This document shows positions 1 to 8,995 of a DNA stretch of 63,625 nt, in pieces. The stretch covers positions 1-63,625 of the forward strand of contig JARJHS010000016.1 of NCBI GenBank assembly GCA_029269725.1, given 5' to 3'. The notes under the pieces were generated by a model, which was given only the letters and a program-made list of their open reading frames with translations, ran no database searches and was not told the DNA's origin. This stretch comes from Pollutibacter soli (lineage in GTDB: Bacteria > Bacteroidota > Bacteroidia > Chitinophagales > Chitinophagaceae). The position numbers and the translations under genes are program-made. Each line of letters opens with the position of its first letter. The stretch's first letter is position 1.

Positions 1-57
1 TTCCTAACCTCCTTTTTATACAGCTCAATTGTGTATAAACCTATATCCAAAACTGAA

Positions 58-94
58 AATAAAAAAAGCTGCCTCATTTTACTTTTGAGACAGC
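58..94 (-). terminator. Rho-independent terminator after PBP1A
   Basis: On the minus strand a stem GCTGTCTCA / TGAGGCAGC (one G-T type mismatch) closes a loop of about nine bases and is followed by seven T residues. It lies 25 bases past the stop codon of the PBP1A gene and would end that transcript. Confidence 0.75.
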
Positions 95-118
95 CTCCCA
101 ATGATATTGTATACCTCG

Positions 119-2515
119 TTAATCTTTCTTTTTCTTGAAGATTCGTTTGAAAAACGGTACTTTCTTTTTTGTAGTATCGGTTGCTTCTTTTTTGTCCCTT
201 CCGTTATCATCATCTTTCGCTCCCTTTCTTGCTTCTTTCAACACTTCTTTTTCATCTTCATCGATTACCTTCTGAGACTCTGTAACCACTTTCTCCCGAC
301 CATCACTTACAGGAATATCGATAAAATCTGATGCACTTCCACTACCTGCATTCTCCCCTTCAGCAGGAGGAGCGGTTTCGCCACGTGCGAGTTCCTGGTA
401 ATCATAAATTGCTTCGTTATGCAGTTTTTCAGGAACCATAAATTTCGCTTCCTGATCGATACCCAGCGATTTATCTTTAAACACCTGCTGGTAATAATAT
501 GCCCATGCCGGCATCGCCATCTGCGCGCCACCTGTAGTATTCAGTAACCTTAGTAACGGATCATCACAACCTACCCATACACCGGTGAGTAACTGTGCAT
601 TGAAACCGATAAACCAGCCGTCAGCATTATCATTTGTGGTACCGGTCTTACCAGCAATCTCACCAGGCACTGCATATGCTCCGCGTAATGCACGGCCAGT
701 ACCAAAATTGACAACGCCTTCCATCATCTTTGTCATCACATATGAATCAGCTTCGCTGATCACTTCTTTGCTTTCGCTGTGGAAAGATTCGAGCACGTTT
801 CCGTTGCGATCTTCAATACGATTAATATAATAAGGCTTAACATTGAATCCACGACCAGGGAACATCGTATATGAACGCACCATTTCATAAAGAGAAATAT
901 CTGCTGAGCCCAATGCAATTGAGGGCACGGCAGGAATTTTACTTTCAATGCCGCATTCTTTCGCGAAGTCAATAGTACGCTGAACGCCTAACTGGTTAAT
1001 GAGGAAAACAGCTCCCGGGTTTTTCGAGTAGGCGAGACAGATAGCCATCGGGCCGCCACTTCCGGTGATCACTTTATTTCCCATATTGATCGGCCCAGGC
1101 GGAAATTCTGTATCGGGCTGATATCCATTCAGTACGCCAACAGTATAAAGCAGCGGTTTGAAAGTGGATCCCACCTGTCTTTTGGTACTTATGTTTACGT
1201 GGTCAAATTTGAAATTTTTGAAGCTGCTACCACCAACCCATGCCCGAACTTCGCCCGTCAGCGGATCCATCGACAAAAATCCGATCTGCATGATCTGTTT
1301 GTGATATTTTATAGAATCCAGTGGGGTCATGATTGTATCCTTCTCACGTTTCTCATTCCATGCAAAAACCTTCATCGGAACTTTTACATCAAAAGTCTTA
1401 CGGATATCCGCCTCACTCATTTCATCTTCCTTTGCATTCCTCCAGCGATCACTTTGCTTCATTGCTGATTCAATGATCACACGACCATCCTTTGATTTCC
1501 AGATACTGCCATCTTTAATGTTTTTCTGATTGCTGAAAACCTTTTGCAGATTCTGCATATGCCGGTAAACAGCTATCTCTGCATACTCCTGCATGCGTGG
1601 ATTGATCGTTGTAAAAATGCGCAGACCATCCTTATAGATATCATAGGGATTTCCTGTCTTCGGATTCTTGTGTTCCTTGCACCATTTTTTTATATCATCT
1701 CTCAACACCTCACGGAAATAAGGTGCTATACCTGCATTCTCGTCAAGCCTCCTGTATTTCAGTTTGATGAAATCTTTTTTGAGTTTATCTGCTTCAGGTG
1801 CCGGCAGAAAATTATTACGCACCATCTGATCAAGTACAGTGTTCCTTCGGTCCAGAGCAGCTTTAGGATTTCTGCGAGGATTGTATTTTGTAGTTCCTTT
1901 CAGCAATCCAACCAACACTGCCGCTTCCTGCACTTCAAGTCTGCCAGGTTCCTTCTGAAAATAAGTACGGGCTGCATTCCGGATCCCATAAATCTCATCT
2001 CCGTAAGTAACCATATTGAGATAAAGTGCAATGATTTCTTCTTTAGTAAAATTCCTTTCGAGTTTGATTGCTACGATCCATTCTTTGAACTTCTGGATCA
2101 TGCGCATAAACATGTTCTTACTTCCTTCCCCGAAGAGCAGGTTTTTTGCAAGCTGCTGTGTGATCGTACTTGCACCACCTTCACGCCCCAGGTAGAATAC
2201 AGCGCGTGCAGAGCTTTTCGGATCGATGCCGGAGTGATCATAAAAACGTTCGTCTTCAGTGGCGATCAAGGCCTTGATCACATTCTGCGAAATATCCTGG
2301 TACTGTACATTGATCCTGTCCTTTGTATAATATTTACCCATGAGAGAACCATCGGAGGCGTAAATTTCTGAGGAGGAAAGTACGGATGGATTTTCCAGTT
2401 CTACCAACGAAGGCAGTTTGCCGAAAAGGCCGAGGTTAATCGAAAGGATCAATACAATAAAAGCGGCCCAGCAGATGAAGAATACTTTCCAGAATATACT
2501 AACCCATTTTGTCAT
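119..2515 (-). CDS. Penicillin-binding protein 1A, bifunctional transglycosylase/transpeptidase
   Basis: Class A PBP that polymerises lipid II glycan strands and cross-links them in the periplasm. The 798-residue protein has a membrane anchor at about residues 9-32, then a GT51 glycosyltransferase domain (catalytic Glu of ATEDERFYD near residue 87, and the GGASTITQQLAKNLL signature). The transpeptidase domain shows the SxxK motif in GSTFKP, an S-x-N-like SKN in LAYSKNPGA, and KTGT in AGKTGTTND, so all catalytic boxes are present. The C-terminal tail is highly charged, alternating acidic and lysine-rich, and ends in FFKRIFKKKKD. Length is normal for Bacteroidota PBP1A. It lies 75 bp downstream of SprE/PorW on the same strand, so the two may be cotranscribed. 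Confidence 0.95.
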   Translation of the reverse strand: MTKWVSIFWKVFFICWAAFIVLILSINLGLFGKLPSLVELENPSVLSSSEIYASDGSLMGKYYTKDRINVQYQDISQNVIKALIATEDERFYDHSGIDPKSSARAVFYLGREGGASTITQQLAKNLLFGEGSKNMFMRMIQKFKEWIVAIKLERNFTKEEIIALYLNMVTYGDEIYGIRNAARTYFQKEPGRLEVQEAAVLVGLLKGTTKYNPRRNPKAALDRRNTVLDQMVRNNFLPAPEADKLKKDFIKLKYRRLDENAGIAPYFREVLRDDIKKWCKEHKNPKTGNPYDIYKDGLRIFTTINPRMQEYAEIAVYRHMQNLQKVFSNQKNIKDGSIWKSKDGRVIIESAMKQSDRWRNAKEDEMSEADIRKTFDVKVPMKVFAWNEKREKDTIMTPLDSIKYHKQIMQIGFLSMDPLTGEVRAWVGGSSFKNFKFDHVNISTKRQVGSTFKPLLYTVGVLNGYQPDTEFPPGPINMGNKVITGSGGPMAICLAYSKNPGAVFLINQLGVQRTIDFAKECGIESKIPAVPSIALGSADISLYEMVRSYTMFPGRGFNVKPYYINRIEDRNGNVLESFHSESKEVISEADSYVMTKMMEGVVNFGTGRALRGAYAVPGEIAGKTGTTNDNADGWFIGFNAQLLTGVWVGCDDPLLRLLNTTGGAQMAMPAWAYYYQQVFKDKSLGIDQEAKFMVPEKLHNEAIYDYQELARGETAPPAEGENAGSGSASDFIDIPVSDGREKVVTESQKVIDEDEKEVLKEARKGAKDDDNGRDKKEATDTTKKKVPFFKRIFKKKKD

Positions 2516-2590
2516 AAGATCTAGATTTTCCTGATGCTTTCGCAGCGTATAAAACTAAAAAAAATCCCTTTCCCGGTTTAATAAGATTAG

Positions 2591-5590
2591 CTAAAATTTA
2601 CCAGGAATTGCCTGCTGTAGAAATTTAATATACTCATCGACATTTTTCTTTTCCTGAAGTACATCAAGATTAGTGCCCGACAGCAGGATAAACTTCCATT
2701 TACCTGCTGGTAACCAGGGGAATATCTCGGCTTGCGCCACTTTCCTTGTGTTTTCGAGATAATTTACCGCCGCACCTGCGTCAGGGAAGGAGTCGATGAT
2801 CACCAGTTTAACATCATCATTCAGCGGCTTTATGGAAATTTCTAAAGGTGTGCTATAATATTTTTCCCTGTTGTATCTGTTCAATGCCTGCCGCGCTTCA
2901 TTTACATAAACGATGTCAACTTTGTCCAGCACCAGCGCCACTTTTTGCGGTTCCGCTGCATTGAAACTATATCCTGCCGCCTTTTTCGTAATCTCAGGCG
3001 CTTTAAACTGTGTAGTATCCACCTGTTTGACAATCGTCTTTGGAGGAGCCGCTACTTCAGCCTGTGGTTTTGGAGCCTGCGTGATCTGTTGTTTTTCTTT
3101 AGGTATGTACAAATCCTCCACCTGGTAAATGCTATCTTCTTTCATCCTGGTTACCTGGAGATTGGTTAGATAATCCTCTATTTCGCCACGCCTGCTGAGT
3201 ACATTTAAAAGATTTCCCGCCTTCATGATCAGGTTGGACTGAGGATAAAGACGGATCAGGTTATTGAGTGTCGACATGGCGAGACTGTCCTGGCGATTTT
3301 TTATATAGTAGACAGATTCGATGTACAAAAGTTGTGGCGTCCAGTAGTTTTCGCCATAGGTACTGTCCGCTTTCTTTTTTGCTTCCAGCGCCTGGTCGAA
3401 TTTTCCTTCGATGAAGGAATTATAGACGTCTTCATAGCTTTTTGTCGCGGCGGTATTGAAAGCATTTTCATCTTTTTTCGCCTGTACGGGACTGTTAATA
3501 TAACGGAGATACTTACCCGAACTGAAGTTTTTTTCAAGAAATCCCTTGTAGAAATTTGCCTTTGCGGTATTTCCCGCTTTCGCGTAGCAGCTGTACAAAC
3601 CAAACAAAGCTTCTTCCTGCTTATTTGTTTCCGGGAACTTATTAAGCAGGTTCTCATAATTGATGATGGTTTCGTCGCAATCATCCAGCCTGTCTTTAAA
3701 AATCTTTCCTAATTGATAATAGCTGCTTTCCAAAGTATCGTTTGACACTTTAAGCGCTTCAGGCGTCAACGGAATATTTTCCATCAGTCCTTCAGATGTG
3801 ATATCATCGGGAACTGTTTTTGCATTTGGTTTTGCATCACCATCCTCGCGCGTATTTATGGCGATGGCCTGCGTATTGATGGCTGTTATTCTTCGCCAGT
3901 TGTCCACATTAGGGCGGTTTCCCCATTTCCCCTTAAACATGCGATAACCCTGTGACCTGAGAGAACTGTTACTAAAATACCATTCGCCACCGCGACCAGC
4001 ATTTTCAGCAAAAATATCTGCGGGAACATTTGCATCAAATGCACTGGGCACAGCTGCTGTGCCGGTAACAGGTGCTGCCTCTTCTTCTTTAAGACCCCTT
4101 TCTTTTCTTAGCTTTTTTGCAAGTACTTTGACATACTTTTTTCTTTCTTCTTCCGGCATCCGTGCGATATGCTGAAGGCTGTCTTCTACGCGAATATTTT
4201 CCTGGAGTTTAACAACTTCTCCTAGAATGGATTTACGATGTGCCAGCATCGCTCCATCCGGAATATCAGGTTGATCAAGATTTACACTGTCATATGCTGC
4301 ATAAGCCGGTCCCCATTTCTTCATGCTGTAATTCAATTCAGCCATGAGAAGAAAAGACCTCTGTTTGTGCGCGTCATCGACGAGGTTTTCATTTATGCTT
4401 TTCCTTAAATATGCAACGGCAGCATCAGGTTGATGTCTCAGCATTTCCATTTGCGCAGCGGCATAGAAAATCATATAGCGGTATTCTTCATACCGGCTTT
4501 TTTTTGCCATACTGTTGAGTGCGGCAAGATTTTCTTTTATGCGTAGCTCTTCATTTTCACCGGTGACCAGCCTGATCTGGCTGATTCTTGCCCAGGCCTC
4601 CATGATCGGGTCCGTAGTATGTTTCATTGACCTGGCATACCAGTCTTCAGCCATGTCTTTTTTACCGGACCGTTCATACATCTGTGCAATGAGGTATTCC
4701 CAACGGGACTTTTCAGTATTGCTTTCTGCATTATCCAAAGCCTCTTCAAGATGAAACGCTGCGCTGTCATAAATCTCCTGTTTATAAAACCATAATGCTT
4801 CCAGTTCTTCCAGATCAGGTTTTAATCTTGAAGGAAACTGAACATCGCGTCGAAGTGTTTCAAGCAGACCCCAGGATTCATTATAATTTCCTTTTTCGAT
4901 CATAGTGCGTACATACCAGAGCAACGCATCATTTCTTTTAGGCTTGTTTTTGAAGGTATTGGCAAAGACGTTGTTTTTTTCTTTTGTTGAAATCGTATAC
5001 ACGTTTCCGGTAGCGTTCATATTACTGCCGATCTTCTTATCATATCCAAGTTCATCTTTGGTACGCGGCTGGAAAGCAAAATTGATGTACTGAAAAACGA
5101 TGGCGGCTGAATCTAGGTTGTCCTGGTAAAAATAGGAGAGACCCATGAGCATATACATATCATCGACCCAATCGCTTCGCAGATCATGGAGCAGTATGCC
5201 ATTGTTGGTTTTGTGAATTACTGAATCAAGCTCAGCTTTCTGGCCTTTGGTGTCCTGCAGGGAATAATTATAAAACGATAGGAGTTTGCTGAAATCGTCC
5301 TTGTACGACTGCTTGGCGCTGGTCACCACATCGTTCAGCTCGTTATAGGCGTTGAACTGGTAATTATAATGGGAGGTAACATTCTGGGTAAAACGCCTGA
5401 GTCCGCCGATTTTTTTGTCGGTATCTTTTTCAGATGCCAGTTTACGGTTCTCAAATTTTTTCGGTTTTTCCAGGTCGGATACGGACGCACCGGGTTGAGC
5501 AGACGAATAGCCGCCGCAATGAATTAATAGCCATATTGAAAATATCCGGAGATATGATCTCTGTATCAATACGTTAACATTGATCCGCAC
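2591..5590 (-). CDS. sprE: T9SS/gliding lipoprotein of the SprE/PorW family (TPR protein)
   Basis: About 1000 residues. After the N-terminal signal the segment FTQNVTSHYNYQFNAYNEL matches the start of SprE/PorW proteins, periplasmic TPR lipoproteins needed for type IX secretion and gliding. The middle is helical TPR-like repeats with several D-SAA motifs (for example LDSAAIVFQYINF and YDSAAFHLEEAL); the C-terminus is a smaller alpha/beta region. No ATG precedes the signal peptide. I chose GTG at 5590, giving a short basic n-region, a hydrophobic IFSIWLLIH and Cys25 in IHCGG as a probable lipidation site; TTG at 5665 or 5569 are alternatives. A T9SS client is encoded at 51.7-55.2 kb, so the pathway is in use. 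The family call is by sequence recollection; TPR lipoprotein is certain, SprE likely. Confidence 0.75.
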   Translation of the reverse strand: MRINVNVLIQRSYLRIFSIWLLIHCGGYSSAQPGASVSDLEKPKKFENRKLASEKDTDKKIGGLRRFTQNVTSHYNYQFNAYNELNDVVTSAKQSYKDDFSKLLSFYNYSLQDTKGQKAELDSVIHKTNNGILLHDLRSDWVDDMYMLMGLSYFYQDNLDSAAIVFQYINFAFQPRTKDELGYDKKIGSNMNATGNVYTISTKEKNNVFANTFKNKPKRNDALLWYVRTMIEKGNYNESWGLLETLRRDVQFPSRLKPDLEELEALWFYKQEIYDSAAFHLEEALDNAESNTEKSRWEYLIAQMYERSGKKDMAEDWYARSMKHTTDPIMEAWARISQIRLVTGENEELRIKENLAALNSMAKKSRYEEYRYMIFYAAAQMEMLRHQPDAAVAYLRKSINENLVDDAHKQRSFLLMAELNYSMKKWGPAYAAYDSVNLDQPDIPDGAMLAHRKSILGEVVKLQENIRVEDSLQHIARMPEEERKKYVKVLAKKLRKERGLKEEEAAPVTGTAAVPSAFDANVPADIFAENAGRGGEWYFSNSSLRSQGYRMFKGKWGNRPNVDNWRRITAINTQAIAINTREDGDAKPNAKTVPDDITSEGLMENIPLTPEALKVSNDTLESSYYQLGKIFKDRLDDCDETIINYENLLNKFPETNKQEEALFGLYSCYAKAGNTAKANFYKGFLEKNFSSGKYLRYINSPVQAKKDENAFNTAATKSYEDVYNSFIEGKFDQALEAKKKADSTYGENYWTPQLLYIESVYYIKNRQDSLAMSTLNNLIRLYPQSNLIMKAGNLLNVLSRRGEIEDYLTNLQVTRMKEDSIYQVEDLYIPKEKQQITQAPKPQAEVAAPPKTIVKQVDTTQFKAPEITKKAAGYSFNAAEPQKVALVLDKVDIVYVNEARQALNRYNREKYYSTPLEISIKPLNDDVKLVIIDSFPDAGAAVNYLENTRKVAQAEIFPWLPAGKWKFILLSGTNLDVLQEKKNVDEYIKFLQQAIPGKF

Positions 5591-5798
5591 GTAGAGTAAA
5601 CTGATTTTCCGCAAAATTATTTTAAAAATATCGCAAATATTTCGCTGTAACTTTATGAATTCCAATCTGAAAGCATATTTAACAGCGCATTGGGCAAGTG
5701 AAAATTTTATGCCAGTTGCGGCCGCGTAACCGGTTTTTTGTTGTTAATTCGATTTTTCATTTGAAAGGTCAGGGAAAAATTATCAATTAGTAGGAAAA

Positions 5799-6197
5799 AT
5801 GGCCAAATCCCAGGAGGAGTTATCCACATTAAAGCGTTTAAAGAATCATTATCGCCTTGTTGTGATGAATGATGATACTTACGAGGAAGTTGTTACGTTT
5901 AAGTTGAACCGATTAAGCGTTTATATCGCTTTGTGCACAATTTTTGTGGTGTTGGTAGGTCTTACGGTGTCCCTGATTGTTTTTACCCCATTGAAGTATT
6001 ATATACCGGGTTATGGCAGCCAGGCGGAGCGGAGAGAGATGATTCAGCTGAAAATCAGGGCTGATTCGCTGGAGACACAGGTAAAATACAAAGAGGCTTA
6101 CTGGAATAATGTGAAAAATGTTTTATCGGGACAGGTGCCTGTCAATCTGGATACTACCCAGATCAATGTACCTGAAGCAGAAAAGAGCGTCGATTAA
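5799..6197 (+). CDS. Membrane anchor of an M23-family protein lacking the peptidase domain
   Basis: 132 residues. The N-terminus (NHYRLVVMNDDTYEEVVTFK), a membrane segment at about 41-63, and the following TPLKYYIPGYG match the start of the Bacteroidota M23 peptidoglycan endopeptidase that normally sits just before bactofilin and AtpZ. That family is usually about 290 residues with a C-terminal LytM/M23 domain. Here translation stops after a short coiled segment at EAEKSVD, and only 31 bases separate the stop from bactofilin, so no room remains for the catalytic domain. The bactofilin frame is open upstream across the stop, so a one-base shift near 6185 would join the anchor to bactofilin. 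It may be a reduced but functional membrane scaffold, a decayed gene, or an assembly error; conserved codon use in the remaining part argues for a retained product. Confidence 0.75.
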   Translation: MAKSQEELSTLKRLKNHYRLVVMNDDTYEEVVTFKLNRLSVYIALCTIFVVLVGLTVSLIVFTPLKYYIPGYGSQAERREMIQLKIRADSLETQVKYKEAYWNNVKNVLSGQVPVNLDTTQINVPEAEKSVD

Positions 6198-6228
6198 ATC
6201 CAAAATTGATACATTAAAATCTGAAGCC

Positions 6229-6684
6229 ATGTTTAACTCAAAATCCAAATCCGACTCAGGGTCAGTTACATCATTCTCTTCAAGTTCTTCATCCTCCTCT
6301 TCATCATCACCGGCGGGTAACAGCCTTATCGGCGTAGGTACCACCATCAAAGGCGATATTGTAAGCAATGGTGACGTGCGTATAGATGGTATTCTGAAAG
6401 GAAACATCACCGGTTCTGCAAAAATTCTGATCGGCCAGGACGGGCTGGTAGAAGGTGATATCGAAGGCCAGACTGCCGACATCCTCGGGAAAGTGACAGG
6501 TAAACTCGTAATTAAGGAATTACTTAATCTTCGCGGCCAGGCTCATATCCGTGGAAATATTCACGCCGGCAAGTTACAGATCGAACCAACAGTTACCTTT
6601 AATGGTCAATGCCATATGGGTAAGGAAGCCAGTGTGGTGGAATTGCCAAAAGCTGAGGAAGCAAAACATGCCATCGCCAAATAA
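6229..6684 (+). CDS. Bactofilin (polymer-forming cytoskeletal protein)
   Basis: 151 residues starting at MFNSKSKSDS. A run of eleven serines (about residues 15-25) forms a flexible N-terminal linker, followed by the right-handed beta-helix of bactofilins: GNSLIGVGTTIKGDIVSNGD, then VRIDGILKGNITGSAKILIG and the GxVxGDIxxQxADILGKVxG ladder, and a short hydrophilic tail. Bactofilins self-assemble without nucleotide and position cell-wall enzymes; the normal partner in this gene order is an M23 endopeptidase, which is truncated just upstream. An in-frame upstream extension to 6118 exists but has no family similarity, so the ATG at 6229 is preferred. Confidence 0.9.
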   Translation: MFNSKSKSDSGSVTSFSSSSSSSSSSSPAGNSLIGVGTTIKGDIVSNGDVRIDGILKGNITGSAKILIGQDGLVEGDIEGQTADILGKVTGKLVIKELLNLRGQAHIRGNIHAGKLQIEPTVTFNGQCHMGKEASVVELPKAEEAKHAIAK

Positions 6685-6898
6685 TCAAAAAGACAACTCA
6701 GGCAATCGTAATAAGTTACTCTTTCGCTATGCCGGTTTGGCCACTCAGTTCCTGGTGTCCACCGGCATAGCTGTTTTTATCGGTTATAAGGCTGATCGTT
6801 GGTTATCTATCAGGTTCCCGGTATTTGTTTGGTTATTACCTTTGATTGTTATTGCAATCACTATTTATAAGGTAGTGCGAGATACATCAAAAGAGTAA
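6668..6898 (+). CDS. atpZ: AtpZ/AtpI-type F1F0 ATPase accessory protein
   Basis: 76 residues beginning MPSPNNQKDNSG, overlapping the end of bactofilin by 17 bases. Two membrane segments (LATQFLVSTGIAVFIGYKAD and the following FPVFVWLLPLIVIAITIYKV) carry the pattern of the AtpZ family, small proteins encoded next to F0 genes and linked to assembly of the c-ring or Mg2+ handling. The overlap with bactofilin and the two-base gap to the next gene indicate one transcript. atpB/E/F do not follow here. Confidence 0.75.
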   Translation: MPSPNNQKDNSGNRNKLLFRYAGLATQFLVSTGIAVFIGYKADRWLSIRFPVFVWLLPLIVIAITIYKVVRDTSKE

Positions 6899-6900
6899 GT

Positions 6901-7296
6901 ATGGCAGCCCGGAAATCCCTTTCCCCCTTAATCATTCTTTTTGTTTTACTGAATATGCTCTTTATCGTTTTCAGGAGTTTCCTGGAAAAGAAAGGGTTTA
7001 ATGTCGATGTGCTGTTGATTGGCAACCTTGTCCTCTGGCTGATCACTTTATTTTCAGCGGTGATGTTGCAGAAAGGACTGAGAGCAACTTCGACTGCGGG
7101 TTTTCTTCGATCGGTCTATGGATCATTTATGATCAAGCTTTTTCTAGTGGCAGCATTGGTATTCGGATACCTGATGCTGAATAAAGAGAATTTTAATAAG
7201 CCGGCCATATTTAGCTGCATGTTCCTCTACCTGGTGTATACTTTTATTGAGATCCGCGGACTATTAAAACTTTCGAAGCAAAATCCGGATGCCTAA
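6901..7296 (+). CDS. AtpI-like four-helix membrane protein
   Basis: 131 residues with four predicted membrane helices (about 8-25, 38-56, 74-94, 102-119) and few charged residues. Size, topology and position directly after AtpZ match the AtpI-like subunit that in Bacteroidota lies between atpZ and atpB. No enzymatic motif is visible. The stop overlaps the start of the SprT gene by eight bases, giving translational coupling. The call as ATP-synthase associated rests on position and topology, not on a motif. Confidence 0.65.
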   Translation: MAARKSLSPLIILFVLLNMLFIVFRSFLEKKGFNVDVLLIGNLVLWLITLFSAVMLQKGLRATSTAGFLRSVYGSFMIKLFLVAALVFGYLMLNKENFNKPAIFSCMFLYLVYTFIEIRGLLKLSKQNPDA

Positions 7297-7906
7297 AGAG
7301 GAAAAGCCGTTAGACACACTTGCCAGATACCTGCCGGAAGGAACCTACCCGATGGTAGAGCAGTTTCTGCATCAGCACAAAATTCACCTCACTATTACGC
7401 GTGAACGAAGTTCAATACTTGGCGACTACCGGCATGCTGTAAACGGTAAAAATCATCGCATCTCTGTGAATGGCAACCTGAATAGTTACGCGTTTCTGTT
7501 AACGCTTCTTCATGAGATTGCGCACTTGCTCACCTTTCAACAATATGGCAACCGGGTTCAATCGCACGGCAAGGAATGGAAAAAAGATTTTTCGCAATTG
7601 CTCCGCTATTTTCTGCAATCACACACATTTCCCCCCGATATTGAAAATGCTGTAAGGAATTCTTTGAATAATCCTGCTGCAAGCTCATGCGCTGATGATG
7701 ACCTTACGCGTGTGCTTAGGCGTTATGATAAAGATGGCGATCAGCTTTTATTTGTAGAAGACCTGCCGCCGGCGAGTTTATTCAGGATAAAAGGTAATAG
7801 AATATTCAGGAAAGGAGAGAAGATCAGGAAAAGAATTCAATGTACGGAAGTGAAAACAGGGAGGGTTTATTTGTTTAGTCCGGTGTATGAAGTGGAAAAG
7901 GTTTGA
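7289..7906 (+). CDS. SprT-like zinc metalloprotease
   Basis: 205 residues. The HEIAH zinc-binding site is at residues 75-79, and a third likely ligand is His93 in SHGKEWKKDF, as in SprT/WSS1-like domains. The C-terminal part (about 150-205) is a small beta-rich module with GEKIRKRIQCTEV and YLFSPVYEV typical of Bacteroidota SprT-like proteins that lack a zinc ribbon. Role in the cell is not established for this group; eukaryotic relatives process DNA-protein crosslinks. It is the last gene of the overlapping run beginning with the M23-like anchor. Its last codons and stop merge into a repeat island (GTTTGAAGTTGAAAG). Confidence 0.85.
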   Translation: MPKEEKPLDTLARYLPEGTYPMVEQFLHQHKIHLTITRERSSILGDYRHAVNGKNHRISVNGNLNSYAFLLTLLHEIAHLLTFQQYGNRVQSHGKEWKKDFSQLLRYFLQSHTFPPDIENAVRNSLNNPAASSCADDDLTRVLRRYDKDGDQLLFVEDLPPASLFRIKGNRIFRKGEKIRKRIQCTEVKTGRVYLFSPVYEVEKV

Positions 7907-8135
7907 AGTTGAAAGTTGAAAGTTTAAGGTTGAAAATTATTTGATGATTAAATCGTAGAGACGCCCTGCATAGCGTCTCTACGATTTAATCTTTATAATT
8001 GTCACAAGACTACAATGATCTTTTGTTCAGGGTTCGAAATTAATTTAGTCACTCGATGAATACAGTTTAGTCCGGTGTATGAAGTGGAGCAAGTTTAAGG
8101 TTGAAAGTTAAAAGTTGAAGGTTCAAGGCCCCCTG
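7873..8135 (+). repeat. Duplicated gene tail plus word island downstream of the SprT gene
   Basis: The last 24 bases of coding sequence (7873-7896, GTTTAGTCCGGTGTATGAAG...) recur at 8065-8088, and both copies are followed by the same word family (AAGTTGAAAGTTGAAAG at 7905 and AAGTTTAAGGTTGAAAG at 8090). The duplication carries the junction of gene end and word island, so the island was copied as a unit together with the gene end. The 365-base gap to the next gene also contains two palindromes (listed separately). Confidence 0.85.
7946..7991. repeat. Palindromic repeat, GTAGAGACGC type
   Basis: Near-perfect inverted repeat: GATTAAATCGTAGAGACGC, eight-base loop, then GCGTCTCTACGATTTAATC. It belongs to the same family as 38001-38024, 38118-38143, 36117-36150, 8230-8265, 24254-24280 and 61788-61821. 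A long stem such as this could act as a bidirectional terminator or as a REP-like mobile palindrome. Confidence 0.85.
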
Positions 8136-8229
8136 CCGGCACAGGTTATCAATGGTAAGTTATATGTCATCCTTCGCGAGTGACAAATTCAACTTTTCCT
8201 GCAAAATGCCATGCCTGCAATGATTGTTT

Positions 8230-8265
8230 AAATGTAGATAAAAGGCATGCCTTGTATCTGCATTT
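8230..8265. repeat. Palindromic repeat, AAGGCATGCCTT core
   Basis: Arms AAATGTAGATA and TATCTGCATTT flank the core AAAAGGCATGCCTTG. The core is shared with 36117-36150 and 38001-38024. It lies 162 bases upstream of the outer-membrane protein gene. Confidence 0.75.
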
Positions 8266-8427
8266 AGACTTTTGAACCAAACATATTCTAAATTCACACG
8301 CATACGCCGGCTGTTCCTGTTGCCTTTGTACTATTGCCTATTGCCTCTGCTGTCTTTTCATTCCGCTGCCCACTGCCAATTTACCTATATTTACCCCGTT
8401 ATATCATTACCAAAACCAACCCGAATT

Positions 8428-8979
8428 ATGAGTAAGATCCTGATTGCGATAGCATTGATTTTTTCTTTCAATATTGTCAACGCACAGACCGAACGTGGCG
8501 ACTGGATGGTAGGGGGAGGATTGGAACTGAACACTTCAAAAAACAAAACTGTCTTTGTTTTCAATCCCAATATCGCATGGTTCATCGCTAAAGATTTTGC
8601 ACTCGGCGCACAGTTTTCTTATAGTTATTTAAGTCTTGGCGATAACAGGATCAATACTTACGGAGCCGGGCCTTTCATCCGTTATTATATCCCAACAAAA
8701 AATGTAAGACCGTTTCTTCATGGTGATGTCGATTTTCAAACCAATAAGATCAAGAACAATACGATCACAACCACTGAAAATGCTTTCAGCTTTTATATTG
8801 CCGGCGGTGCTGCATTTTTTATCAATGAAAGTCTTGCTTTCGAATCAAAAATTGGCTACCGATATACTGATCTGAAAAATCAGAGTGGTGCTGGCGGAGT
8901 TGGTTTGAGTCTCGGCTTCCAGGTATATATCAATCGGAGACAGGCAGAAGCGGCAAGGTCGACGATTAATGGTAAATGA
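8428..8979 (+). CDS. Outer-membrane beta-barrel protein
   Basis: 183 residues from MSKILIAIALIF. A cleavable signal peptide ends at NAQ (about residue 20), and the mature part alternates hydrophobic and polar residues with a terminal aromatic strand pattern, as in eight-stranded OmpW/OmpA-like barrels (GAGPFIRYYIPTKNVRPF, then FYIAGGAAFFINESLAFESK). The upstream in-frame region to 8272 is rich in the TTGCCTATTGCC words and is not credible coding sequence, so the internal ATG is chosen. Ligand unknown. Confidence 0.8.
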   Translation: MSKILIAIALIFSFNIVNAQTERGDWMVGGGLELNTSKNKTVFVFNPNIAWFIAKDFALGAQFSYSYLSLGDNRINTYGAGPFIRYYIPTKNVRPFLHGDVDFQTNKIKNNTITTTENAFSFYIAGGAAFFINESLAFESKIGYRYTDLKNQSGAGGVGLSLGFQVYINRRQAEAARSTINGK

Positions 8980-8995
8980 GGTTTAACGTATAACG

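Noticed and set aside
1544-2371. 275-residue plus-strand ORF opposite PBP1A
   Set aside because: Fully overlaps the conserved transglycosylase coding region; no domain, and Cys/Ile-rich composition typical of an antisense shadow.
5700-5798. Promoter TTTTG...TTCATTTG before the M23 anchor
   Set aside because: The -7 element lacks the invariant TA and the spacing to the T-rich -33 region is short; not strong enough to list.
6118-6228. Upstream extension of bactofilin to 6118
   Set aside because: The extra residues are an out-of-frame reading of the anchor gene; family proteins start near the serine-rich linker.
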